Of a stretch of 26,582 nucleotides of DNA, positions 14,834 through 22,128 are shown piece after piece. Source of the DNA: CBDVBZ01 sp965372355. Its GTDB lineage: Bacteria > Krumholzibacteriota > Krumholzibacteriia > WVZY01. Where the stretch lies: the NCBI GenBank assembly GCA_965372355.1, contig CBDVBZ010000042.1:1-26582 (forward strand), given 5' to 3'. Under the pieces are notes generated by a model. The model searched no databases and was not told the DNA's origin. It worked only from the letters and a program-made list of their open reading frames with translations. The position numbers and the translations under genes are program-made. Within the stretch, counting starts at the first letter, position 1. Each line of letters starts with the position of its first letter.

Positions 14834-16036
14834 TCACACCGGGATCTTGCCCAGCGCCTGGTCGAGATCGTCGCGGAGATCGGTGAAGTCCTCACACCCA
14901 ACCGCAATCCGCACGAGCTCATCCACGATGCCGGCATCCTCGCGCTCGTCCTTTGGTATGGAGGCGTGTGTCATGGAGGCCGGGTGCTCGATCAGAGACT
15001 CAACCCCGCCAAGTGACACCGCCAGAGTGAACAAACGGACGTTGTCCATTACCGTTTTGCCTGCCTCATAACCACCCTTGACGCCAAAACAAATCATCGC
15101 TCCAAAACCGTCCATTTGCTTTTTGGCGATCTCGTGCTGAGCATGATCTTTCAGTCCGGGATAGCGGGTCCAGGTCACCTTCGGGTGTCCCTTGAGATAA
15201 TCTGCCAGCCTGGCCGCGTTTTCCTGGCTCTTCTCGACTCTCAACGCCAGTGTCCGAACGCCGCGCAGAACGAGCCACGCCTGGTGTGGATCCATGGTGC
15301 CGCCGAACAGGTTCAGGACCGGTTTGATCTTCTGGTAGATCTTCTCGCTACTCGCCACAATCATCCCCCCAACGACATCGCTGTGCCCGTTGAGGAACTT
15401 GGTCAGGCTGTGAATGACAACATCGGCACCGTACTCGAAGGGCCGTTGCAGGTATGGGCTCGCAAATGTGTTATCCACGACCAGCAGGGCGTCGTTGCGA
15501 TGCACGATCTCCGCAGCACCGGCGATATCGGTGATGGCCATTGTCGGATTGGCGGGCGTCTCAATAAAAACAACGCGTGTGTTCGGTTTTATCGCGTTTG
15601 AGAGGTCTTCCAGTTTCGACGTGTCGACAAAGGTCGACTCGACACCGTAACGCGAAAACTCCTTTTCCACAACCATACGGCTCGGACCGTATACGGAATC
15701 CGTGCTAACAATATGAGCGCCTTTTTCGAGCAGCGCCAAAAACGTGGTGGTCGTCGCGGCCATACCACTGGCCGTGGCCATACCGGCAAAACCACCTTCG
15801 AGCGCAGAGACGCAGTCTTCGAGCGCCTTGGTTGTCGGGTTGCCCATGCGCGTATAAATAAAACCCGAGCTCTCACCGGAAAACCGCGCCGCACCTTCAT
15901 CAGCGTTTGGAAATGAAAATGTCGAACTCTGAAAAATCGGCACGGAGACTTCCCCAAACACCGCGTGCTCCAAACCTCCGGCATGAATCGCTTTTGTAGA
16001 TTTCTTCATTGAACCGGATCGTGTTTCCGTACTCAT
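14834..16036 (-). CDS. Cys/Met-metabolism PLP enzyme (cystathionine gamma-synthase/lyase or methionine gamma-lyase)
   Basis: A 400-residue fold-type-I PLP enzyme of the Cys/Met metabolism family. Visible landmarks are SVPIFQSSTFSF, GFIYTRMGNPTT (Tyr61 and Arg63, phosphate contacts from the neighbouring subunit), ATASGMAA, VDNTFASPYLQRP and the Schiff-base lysine in HSLTKFLNGHSD (Lys213). The family includes cystathionine gamma-synthase, gamma-lyase, O-acetylhomoserine sulfhydrylase and methionine gamma-lyase. At the site where classical methionine gamma-lyase has its Cys (VYGPSR here) there is none, which does not settle the activity. ATG 16036 is chosen over an ORF start 26 codons upstream because AAGGAG is 7 nt away and a TATAAT box lies just beyond. 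No other sulfur-amino-acid gene is adjacent. Confidence 0.9.
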   Translation of the reverse strand: MSTETRSGSMKKSTKAIHAGGLEHAVFGEVSVPIFQSSTFSFPNADEGAARFSGESSGFIYTRMGNPTTKALEDCVSALEGGFAGMATASGMAATTTTFLALLEKGAHIVSTDSVYGPSRMVVEKEFSRYGVESTFVDTSKLEDLSNAIKPNTRVVFIETPANPTMAITDIAGAAEIVHRNDALLVVDNTFASPYLQRPFEYGADVVIHSLTKFLNGHSDVVGGMIVASSEKIYQKIKPVLNLFGGTMDPHQAWLVLRGVRTLALRVEKSQENAARLADYLKGHPKVTWTRYPGLKDHAQHEIAKKQMDGFGAMICFGVKGGYEAGKTVMDNVRLFTLAVSLGGVESLIEHPASMTHASIPKDEREDAGIVDELVRIAVGCEDFTDLRDDLDQALGKIPV

Positions 16037-16085
16037 GTGAAACTCCTTCCCCGTGGGCAATCCGGTGGACCGGCCACGCCGCTCT

Positions 16086-16091
16086 ATTATA
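16086..16091 (-). promoter_or_regulatory. -10 box upstream of the Cys/Met PLP enzyme gene
   Basis: The minus strand has a perfect TATAAT, giving a start near 16079 and a leader of about 43 nt before ATG 16036. The region 17-18 nt upstream (ATGAAT/AATGAA) is a poor -35, so the promoter may be weak or activator-dependent. Confidence 0.4.
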
Positions 16092-16159
16092 GACGGAATA
16101 CAGCATAGATTCATTGACGGAGGTCAAGAACGGCGCCTCCGGAGGCCACTCGAAGCAGA

Positions 16160-16193
16160 AATCGGGGCGCCTACAGCAGTAGGTGCCCCGATT
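16160..16193 (-). terminator. Terminator of paralog B
   Basis: AATCGGGGCGCCTAC (16160-16174) pairs with GTAGGTGCCCCGATT (16179-16193): 15 positions including one wobble, 4-nt loop. On the minus strand it lies 51 nt after the stop of the gene at 16245 and is followed by TCTGCTTCG. It is the strongest hairpin in the window. Confidence 0.7.
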
Positions 16194-16244
16194 ATCACGC
16201 CCCCTGGCCAACCGCAGTTGGCAAGGACCTCGAGAAAGAACCTC

Positions 16245-17543
16245 CTACTTGAGAAGTGTGGCCCTCCGAACGATCGTCCGGTCTCCCGTCTCCATGCGGT
16301 AGAAATAGACGCCGCTCGGCAGTCTGCCGGCATCCCACTCGGCAACATACTCGCCAGCGCCCTTGGTCTCGTTCACAAGGTCCTCGACCAGACGCCCCGC
16401 CACATCATAGATCGCGATGCGAACGTGCTGCGTCGCAGGAACGCTGTAGCTGATACGCGACACCGGGTTGAACGGGTTCGGTGTGGGGAACCCAAGCCCG
16501 GAGACGCCGCCTATGTCAGGCCAACCAGGCCCATCCTTCACCTTTTCGCTGCCGACAAACTCGATGCAGTCCATCGCGGAGAACGTCATGCCGTCCCAGT
16601 ACTCACCGGTCAACATCAACACAATCTCCTGGCCCACCACGTATGGGTCCGAGTCCAACAGGGCCGCTGCAACGGCTTGCTTGGAGAACTTCAAGGTCAT
16701 GTCCATATACCCATCGGCACCTCCATCGTTGCACACACAGCCACCTTCGCCGTCCAGAGTTGACACATCTTCGTACGCATAACGTAATGGTGCAACGCCT
16801 TCGAGGAAGATGCTCGCCGGATCGATGTCGTTCACATCAACCGTCTCACTCCCGAGAATCGCCACGGGAAGGACACCACCCTTTATGACTCTCCCTGATT
16901 GGAGCCACCCGAAGATATTGATACTGAACGGATTCCGGCAGGAACCCGGCTTGATATCCAGCTCGACCAACTGGCAGGTCTGCGACCTGGCGCCGAACAC
17001 GTCGAACACAGAATTGTCGGGGAACCGCGAGACAACCGGGCAATTATCCGGGAAGAGCGGATGTTTGACGACGACAGGGCCATCCACGTTCATACCGGCA
17101 CTACAGTCATCAGCCGTCCACAAACAAACGCTCCGCACAATCTCAAACTTGTTCCCAACCTGCGGGTTGTAACCAAAGCCCACGGAATACCCGCTCGGAA
17201 CGAGATTACCCGAATTCGGGGGATACTCAATCTCATCCGGCGTGTTTCCGATAAACGCGCCATGCAACGGCACATCAGCGAGCCACCTCATGTTTGGACC
17301 GTAATCAACGGCAAACTGAGCGCCGCTGGCAAAGAAGGCGTTGGCCTCCACGCCCTCGCCGAACCAATGGATCGTTAGGACGTGTCCGACGGGGCCGGCG
17401 TCCATGGACCTCTGCGTGCCCGCCGCATCGAAATACGCGACGATCTGGCCGTTCTCCATCGGGCACTGTGCTTGCGCAGCCGAAGCCACCATGCACGAGG
17501 CGAGTACAGCGAACAGCACAGCTCTACAAAAGAATCTCATCAT
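16245..17543 (-). CDS. Secreted protein with FlgD-like/type IX-style C-terminal domain (paralog B)
   Basis: A 432-residue exported protein with the same layout as the 4806-6062 product. It has a signal peptide (MMRFFCRAVLFAVLASC..., cleavage near AQA-Q) and an N-terminal domain with matching landmarks (YFDAAGTQRSMDAGPVGH, VDYGPNMRWLADVPLHGAFIGNT, GYSVGFG) plus an insertion absent from paralog A. The middle domain VELDIKPGSCRNPF...LPVAILGSETVDVNDIDP carries the Asp/Cys-rich loop CVCNDGGADGYMD. The sorting domain PNPFNPVSRISYSV...VRRATLLK follows. The last 82 residues differ at only about 6 positions between paralogs, while the N-terminal domains are far less alike. The start is at 17543 or 17540, after AAAAGGAGG as in paralog A; the longer frame to 17570 would run through the Shine-Dalgarno. 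Function unknown; likely surface-displayed or released. Confidence 0.88.
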   Translation of the reverse strand: MMRFFCRAVLFAVLASCMVASAAQAQCPMENGQIVAYFDAAGTQRSMDAGPVGHVLTIHWFGEGVEANAFFASGAQFAVDYGPNMRWLADVPLHGAFIGNTPDEIEYPPNSGNLVPSGYSVGFGYNPQVGNKFEIVRSVCLWTADDCSAGMNVDGPVVVKHPLFPDNCPVVSRFPDNSVFDVFGARSQTCQLVELDIKPGSCRNPFSINIFGWLQSGRVIKGGVLPVAILGSETVDVNDIDPASIFLEGVAPLRYAYEDVSTLDGEGGCVCNDGGADGYMDMTLKFSKQAVAAALLDSDPYVVGQEIVLMLTGEYWDGMTFSAMDCIEFVGSEKVKDGPGWPDIGGVSGLGFPTPNPFNPVSRISYSVPATQHVRIAIYDVAGRLVEDLVNETKGAGEYVAEWDAGRLPSGVYFYRMETGDRTIVRRATLLK

Positions 17544-17584
17544 AACCCCTCCTTTTGGATTCGGACGCACGGGACAGGGTTATG
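17541..17584 (-). promoter_or_regulatory. Leader hairpin covering the start codon of paralog B
   Basis: CATAACCC (17541-17548) and GGGTTATG (17577-17584) are perfectly complementary, so in the mRNA the AUG lies in a stem and AAAAGGAGG in the loop. The loop differs from the one at 6060-6101 only by two one-base insertions. Similarity ends just beyond the distal arm, so conservation matches the hairpin. Confidence 0.5.
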
Positions 17585-17736
17585 GAGCGAGAAATTAACG
17601 TCCCGACAAACGCGGACTTCGGAGTGGTCTTTCGAGGTGTTTTGGAAGTACAGTTCTCAGCGGTGCAAGCTAAACACTGAGCCGGCGTTTTGGCATTGAA
17701 TCAGCGCCTGCAGGGAACGCTGACTTTACGAGAGGC

Positions 17737-17765
17737 ATTATACCACAAAACGAGCTAAATGTAAA
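17737..17765 (-). promoter_or_regulatory. Sigma-70 promoter of paralog B
   Basis: The minus strand reads TTTACA (17765-17760), 17 nt, TATAAT (17742-17737). Start near 17730 gives a leader of about 187 nt. The early transcript contains GTCAGCGTTCCCT (17724-17712), nearly the same block as in paralog A. Confidence 0.8.
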
Positions 17766-17777
17766 CCAAATACTAAG

Positions 17778-17809
17778 CGCCCGACACTTCGACACGTTGC
17801 GACCGGGCG
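17778..17809 (-). terminator. Possible terminator of the MOCOS-like gene
   Basis: CGCCCG (17778-17783) and CGGGCG (17804-17809) flank a 20-nt loop directly after the stop at 17811. On the minus strand the stem is followed by CTTAGTATTTGG. The stem is short for its loop, so confidence is modest. Confidence 0.35.
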
Positions 17810-17810
17810 G

Positions 17811-19244
17811 CTATTCGCAAAACTCTGTCGCGAAATCGATCAACGCCTTCACATCGTTGAAGTTGGATACAATCCCCAGCGATACGCGAACCGCACCCGT
17901 GCTCTTGCCATCGATACACTGCCGGAACTGCTCGAGGGTCATGCGGTCCGGCGGCATGTGAACAAAGCAGCTCTCGATCTCTTCCCTCTCGATTCCGAGC
18001 GCCGTCTCGCCGGCGCCGGGGTTGCAGAAGCATCCGGTGCGAAGAGAGATATTGCGTTCATTGGCACGGGCTTCCACGTGTCTGTCATCGATGTAGTTGC
18101 CGACGGCGTCGTAGAAGTTCATCGCGACGGTTCCACCACGCCCATGCATATCGATGGGGCCGTAGATTCGGACGAGCGGCACGCCGTTGGCGTGCCTCAG
18201 CTCGCGCAGTCGTTCTATCATCCACCCCGCCAGGTATCCAACACGGTCATGGATGACCTCGATTCCGATCGAGTCGATGAAGTCCAAACCGCGCTCGACG
18301 GCAGGCAGACAGGCGTAGTTTAGCGTTCCGTCTTCGAAGGCTTCCGAGCCGGTCGCCAGGATGTGCCGATCGGCTTGAACGGAGGCCACGGTGATCGTGC
18401 CGCCGGCGAACCACGGGCGGCGTAGCTTGTCGAGCGCCGGCCAACGGGCCAGCAATGCGCCCACACCGGTGGGGTAACCGAACATCTTGTAGAAAGATAT
18501 GACGACGTAGTCGGGATGCCACATGGACAGATCGAGTCGGTTGGTCGCCACAAAGGCCGCAGCATCGAGCAGCACATCCCAACCGTGGTGCCGGGCGCGC
18601 TCGATCCACTCCAGAGGATGCCGGACGCCGGAGAAGTTGGACTGTGCGGGGTAGGCAAAGAGGTTGTTCTCACCTTCCGATCGATGCGTTAGGTACTCGT
18701 CCAGCACCGTCTCGGGCACACCCAAATCCGGTGGGAATACGGGGATATACTCGGTCACAGCCCCCCGGGCACGGTGGAACTCGCGAATGCCGTTCACCGA
18801 ATTATGGTTGTCGAACGTAAGAAGCAACCGGTCGCTCGCAGAAAACGGATACGACTCGCCCACGAGTTTGAGCGCTTGACTGGCATTTGCCGTGAAGATC
18901 ACTCCGTACTCATCCGGCGATGCACGGAAGAAATCGAGGATGCGGCCACGGCAGCTCTGCACGAGATCGGTGGCCACCAGGGAGGAGGGGTTCGTTGAAT
19001 GCGGATTGCCGAGCACGCTGTTCAACAGTAGATCCATATGGTCCTGGATCTGCGACATCCCGTAGAGCCCCCCGCCCGTATAGTCGAGATAAACGTGCCC
19101 CTGCTCGTCCAGCCGCGCGAACTGCGATCGACGGAGTTCATCGATCGCGCTCGTCTCCCGGTATTCGGGGTACTGCTCCAGGAACGCGCTGTAGTCGGCG
19201 TCCCGGCGGGGCTGTCTGCGCTCTTTGCGATTCGATCCGGACAA
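17811..19244 (-). CDS. Class V aminotransferase-fold PLP enzyme, MOCOS/cysteine-desulfurase-like
   Basis: A 477-residue class V PLP enzyme resembling the N-terminal NifS-like domain of molybdenum-cofactor sulfurase. Landmarks are VYLDYTGGGLYG, the turn LGNPHSTNPSS, FTANASQALKLVGE, DNHNSVNGIREF (His147), LLDAAAFVATNRLDLS, the PLP lysine in VVISFYKMFGYPTGVGALLAR (Lys253) and RTGCFCNPGAGE (Cys405 or Cys407 as the persulfide-carrying cysteine). No MOSC domain follows, so it is a stand-alone desulfurase-like protein. It may mobilise sulfur from cysteine, but substrate and acceptor are not evident. The start is TTG 19244, placed 6 nt after a strong AAGGAGGA. The upstream ATG at 19262 is out of frame. 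The gene lies downstream of the pckG remnant. Confidence 0.85.
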   Translation of the reverse strand: MSGSNRKERRQPRRDADYSAFLEQYPEYRETSAIDELRRSQFARLDEQGHVYLDYTGGGLYGMSQIQDHMDLLLNSVLGNPHSTNPSSLVATDLVQSCRGRILDFFRASPDEYGVIFTANASQALKLVGESYPFSASDRLLLTFDNHNSVNGIREFHRARGAVTEYIPVFPPDLGVPETVLDEYLTHRSEGENNLFAYPAQSNFSGVRHPLEWIERARHHGWDVLLDAAAFVATNRLDLSMWHPDYVVISFYKMFGYPTGVGALLARWPALDKLRRPWFAGGTITVASVQADRHILATGSEAFEDGTLNYACLPAVERGLDFIDSIGIEVIHDRVGYLAGWMIERLRELRHANGVPLVRIYGPIDMHGRGGTVAMNFYDAVGNYIDDRHVEARANERNISLRTGCFCNPGAGETALGIEREEIESCFVHMPPDRMTLEQFRQCIDGKSTGAVRVSLGIVSNFNDVKALIDFATEFCE

Positions 19245-19399
19245 ACTCTCCTCCTTGTCATGAACAACGCGCCGCGTCGGGGTATAGACACAACGGGGGC
19301 GGGCCGTTACTGGCCGCCCTCGCTAGCATTGTAACACGAATCAGCGCCTCACGTGATCGGGCCCCAGGCCAGAAGCCGAGCGTACGACCACGCGTGACA

Positions 19400-19645
19400 C
19401 TAGGCCTTGTTCAAACGGTTCTCGAGATCCTTGAACTCCTGCTTAAGACCGTCCGGAAGATTGCCGCCGAACTTCTCGTCGTGCTTCTTGATACTCGGAA
19501 CCTCGGCCTTGAATACGTCGACGCCCACTTTGAGCAACGTCTTGAGCGCATCCGCAGACAGGTTCAGCCCGTCGGTATCCAGGGCGTCCTCCGTCAGGAT
19601 GTTGCCGATCGGTAACGTTAATACAGGGGCTGGTCCAACCGGCGG
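19400..19645 (-). pseudogene. pckG: C-terminal remnant of GTP-type PEP carboxykinase
   Basis: In the same minus-strand frame as the flavoenzyme gene, and starting right after its TGA, about 80 codons run to TAG at 19402-19400. They read TLPIGNILTEDALDTDGL, then LSADALKTLLKVGVDVFKAEVPSIKK, then HDEKFGGNLPDGLKQEFKDLENRL. This matches the extreme C-terminus of GTP-dependent PEP carboxykinases (TPIG...ALDTDGL...FAKFGD-LP-EL---L--L). The catalytic body (about 500 residues) is absent and there is no plausible start codon, so it cannot be a functional enzyme. It looks like the tail of a deleted or displaced pckG. A rearrangement, or less likely an assembly join, lies near 19620-19646. Confidence 0.75.
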
Positions 19646-21595
19646 TCACGCCGGGCCTGGTGGGGCACCCTTTGCGAGTTGTACCGCCTCATAGCCTGCC
19701 TGCGTGGCGTCGAGGATCTGGCCGGGGTGCGCCGCGTCACCCACAACCACTACCTCGAACCCGGCTTCTTCCAGCTCTGTCGAGAGGGGATCGTAGGACC
19801 GCTGCCCCACCGCGACCAGAACCGAGTCGAAGCACCCCAGAAACGTTTCCCCATCGGCGTCACCAACGCGGACGAAGGCATCTTTGCCGTCGAGTCGGCT
19901 CAGGCGAGTGCCCGTATGCACCGTGACGGACAAGGCCTCCAGGCGGCGCAGCGTCATGTTGCGGGTGACCGCTTCCATGTCACGAGCCACATCATCGAGA
20001 AGCTCAACCACCTCAACCTCTCGCCCCCTCCTGGCCAGGTACTCGGTCACCTCGATGCCCACGAGGCCCCCTCCCAGAATCAGGACCCTGCGGCCCGGCT
20101 CGCGCGTGCCGGTCAGCACCTGTTCCGGAGTCAGCGGATCCTCCAGACCCGGGACCACCGGAACAACGGGACGCGACCCAGTCGCGATAATGACGCGATC
20201 CGGCCTGAGTTTCACAACCGTCTCCAGAGTCGTCTCGACCCCGGTCCGTACATCGATTTTGGATCTCTCGATTGCCCGAACCATCGACCGCAACGGTTGT
20301 TCCATGGGCTCCTTGCCAGGTGTCGCAAAAGCGAGCGTGAACTGGCCGCCCAGCTTCGTGTTTCTCTCGAGGAGAGTAACCTCGTAACCACGGCGGCGCG
20401 CCGACAAGGCGGCCTGCATACCCGCGGGGCCGCCACCCACCACTACCAGCCGCTCGCCAAGCGGGCCGACGAGAGTCGCCGCCTCGCCCTCTCGACCCAG
20501 TTCGGGGTTGATCAGACACCCGACCGGTCCCCCACCCTTGACTTTCGCCAAACAGCCCTGCAGGCAGCCCCCACATGTCATAATCTCGTCTTCGCGCCCT
20601 TCCTTCAACTTGCGTGGCAAATCGGGATCGGCCAGCAACGGCCTCCCCAAGGCTACAACGTCCCCCATTCCCTCTTGCAGCACGGCACGGATTCGATCGG
20701 GATCGCCAAGCCGGCCCGCAACCATCACGGGAATCGAGACCTCACTTCGAATCCGGGCCGAAAGACCCTCGTTGGTTCCCGTTGGCAGCGCCATGTGTTG
20801 GTAGTACCACGGCGGGCTGTCGCAGGCCGATCCGGTAACCACGTGCAACCCATCAACGCCCCAGCCCTCCAAGCGCGTCGCCAGCTCGAGGGCATCCTCC
20901 AGACCCAGGCCCCCGTCGACCTTCTCATCGGCCGATAACCTCGCGGTCAGAGCCATCGTCTCGGAGATGGCGGCGCGAACGGCCGCGATCACTTCCCGGA
21001 TAAAGATCCATCGTGTTTTGCTCCCGGCTCCGTAGCGACCGGTCCGCCGGTTCGTCCTCGGCGACAAGAATTGAGCCGGCAAGTACCCCAGTCCGAGCTG
21101 CAGCTCAACGCCATCAAAGCCCGCATCGTTTGCCCGGCGCGCACCCGCAGCGTAAGCCTGCACGACTTGCTGGATACGTTTCTCAGGCATGGCCGTGGGC
21201 GTCGCGCCGGTGGCCGGGCACCGCACCGCCGACGGGGCCTCCGGTGAACCGCCTATGGCTTTTGGGTTGGCGGCACGACCGGCGTGGTTGAGATGCGCAA
21301 ACGCCATTGAACCGGCGCCGTGAACCGCCTCCACCAGCTCGTGCAGCCCGGTGATCACCTCGTTGGTGTGTGCCCCGAGCTGCCGTGGATGCTCGCGGCC
21401 CAGGGGATCCACAAATAGTGGCTCCGTGATGATCAAGCCCGCTCCACCCTCGGCGCGCCGGCGGTAATAGGCGACATGCCGGCGCGACACCCGACCGTCG
21501 GTCCCACCAAGGGCGGTCTTGACCGGCGCCAGGGCGAGGCGGTTCGGAAGCTTGACGGGTCCGACGGGCAGAGATGTGAACGGGTGTGCGCTCAC
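19646..21595 (-). CDS. Old-yellow-enzyme-family NAD(P)H:flavin oxidoreductase (2,4-dienoyl-CoA reductase-like)
   Basis: About 649 residues in three parts. An FMN-binding TIM barrel (1-335) includes LPNRLALAPVKTALGG, FAHLNHAGRA and QFLSPRTNRRTGRYG. A 4Fe-4S motif follows at MTCGGCLQGC...GCLINPELG (Cys at about 341, 344, 348 and 360). Two nucleotide-binding folds complete it (LVVVGGGPAGMQAALSARRRG; VLILGGGLVGIEVTEYLARRG). This is the FadH/trimethylamine-dehydrogenase-like group, reducing enoyl or other activated double bonds with NAD(P)H. GTG 21595 is chosen because AAGGAGG abuts the upstream ATG 21601 with no spacer but sits 6 nt before the GTG. It follows the 62-aa Cys protein gene on the same strand with a hairpin between. 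Its stop is directly followed by the pckG remnant. Confidence 0.9.
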   Translation of the reverse strand: MSAHPFTSLPVGPVKLPNRLALAPVKTALGGTDGRVSRRHVAYYRRRAEGGAGLIITEPLFVDPLGREHPRQLGAHTNEVITGLHELVEAVHGAGSMAFAHLNHAGRAANPKAIGGSPEAPSAVRCPATGATPTAMPEKRIQQVVQAYAAGARRANDAGFDGVELQLGLGYLPAQFLSPRTNRRTGRYGAGSKTRWIFIREVIAAVRAAISETMALTARLSADEKVDGGLGLEDALELATRLEGWGVDGLHVVTGSACDSPPWYYQHMALPTGTNEGLSARIRSEVSIPVMVAGRLGDPDRIRAVLQEGMGDVVALGRPLLADPDLPRKLKEGREDEIMTCGGCLQGCLAKVKGGGPVGCLINPELGREGEAATLVGPLGERLVVVGGGPAGMQAALSARRRGYEVTLLERNTKLGGQFTLAFATPGKEPMEQPLRSMVRAIERSKIDVRTGVETTLETVVKLRPDRVIIATGSRPVVPVVPGLEDPLTPEQVLTGTREPGRRVLILGGGLVGIEVTEYLARRGREVEVVELLDDVARDMEAVTRNMTLRRLEALSVTVHTGTRLSRLDGKDAFVRVGDADGETFLGCFDSVLVAVGQRSYDPLSTELEEAGFEVVVVGDAAHPGQILDATQAGYEAVQLAKGAPPGPA

Positions 21596-21634
21596 TAGCA
21601 TCCTCCTTCACCGGTGGGGTCTTGAAAACGCCGG

Positions 21635-21660
21635 AGGCAGGAGGAGATTACCTCCTGCCT
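21635..21660 (-). terminator. Perfect 10-bp hairpin between the Cys-rich gene and the flavoenzyme gene
   Basis: AGGCAGGAGG (21635-21644), loop of six, CCTCCTGCCT (21651-21660). On the minus strand the stem is not followed directly by U's (a GTTTT comes about 8 nt later), so it may be a partial terminator, attenuator or mRNA-end stabiliser, not a full stop. It lies about 40 nt before the flavoenzyme start. Confidence 0.5.
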
Positions 21661-21669
21661 TCTGGCCAA

Positions 21670-21858
21670 TCAGTCGTTGCGGGTGAACGGAAGCTCCGCG
21701 CAGCGCCAGCACCCTTGATCCTTCAGGTCCTTGCTCTCGTCGACGTGGGCGTCGCAAAGCCATGGACAACCGCTCTTGTCCACCACGACCTTCATGGGCC
21801 GGGCCGCCTTGTGAGGTTCCATTCCGACGTACACTGTGTCTCCGTGTTTGATATCCAT
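21670..21858 (-). CDS. 62-aa four-cysteine protein, probable metal-binding
   Basis: Starts MDIKHGDTVYVGMEPHKAARP and has two cysteine pairs: CPWLC (Cys31, Cys35) and CWRC (Cys50, Cys53), separated by DAHVDESKDLKDQG. Four cysteines at this spacing suggest one zinc or a rubredoxin-like iron site. The end is AELPFTRND. I recall similar short proteins with GCWRC as conserved hypotheticals, without known role. ATG 21858 has AGGGG 7 nt upstream; the in-frame ATG at 21927 would place the sigma-54 promoter inside the gene. It is transcribed away from the PAS-sigma54 activator gene and towards the flavoenzyme, and may deliver metal or electrons to it (inference). Confidence 0.75.
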   Translation of the reverse strand: MDIKHGDTVYVGMEPHKAARPMKVVVDKSGCPWLCDAHVDESKDLKDQGCWRCAELPFTRND

Positions 21859-21913
21859 TTTCGCACCCCTTTCGTCTGAAACCGATTCTTCTGTTCGGGA
21901 TCTACCCACAGAT

Positions 21914-21933
21914 AACGCATTTCGCATGCCAGC
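21914..21933 (-). promoter_or_regulatory. Candidate sigma-54 promoter for the Cys-rich protein/flavoenzyme genes
   Basis: The minus strand reads CTGGCATG-CGAA-ATGCG, with GG (21930-21929) and GC (21918-21917) exactly 10 nt apart. It deviates from TGGCACG-N4-TTGCW at a few positions. Start near 21905 gives a 47-nt leader to ATG 21858. The divergent neighbour encodes a sigma-54 activator, which strengthens the call. Confidence 0.5.
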
Positions 21934-22037
21934 CTTGGCACGAGCTCACAGTCTTCGGTAACTCATTGTCGTTATTTAGATTCCGTGAATTTTATCAAGC
22001 TCGGCCGGGCATAGAGGGTGGCGGTACACTAGCGGTT

Positions 22038-22091
22038 GTGCTACTATAGAGAGGAGCACAGTAGCGTTGGCGCAGTCTTGCGCAGATGCAA
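22038..22091. promoter_or_regulatory. Possible activator binding sites (inverted and direct repeats)
   Basis: Nested inverted repeats GTGCT...AGCAC (22038-22042/22055-22059) and GCTACT...AGTAGC (22040-22045/22060-22065) are followed by GCGCAG repeated 10 bp apart (22070, 22080) and TTGC...GCAA (22078-22091). They lie 130-185 bp upstream of the predicted sigma-54 start at about 21905, the usual distance for enhancer-type sites, and just ahead of the activator's own ATG, where they could also mediate autoregulation. Confidence 0.35.
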
Positions 22092-22128
22092 CGTTTGTCC
22101 GGTACGGATCGCGCCTGGAGGCATAGAG

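Noticed and set aside
19679..20938. 419-codon plus-strand ORF opposite the flavoenzyme
   Set aside because: The minus strand carries full OYE/FAD motifs; this is its mirror frame.
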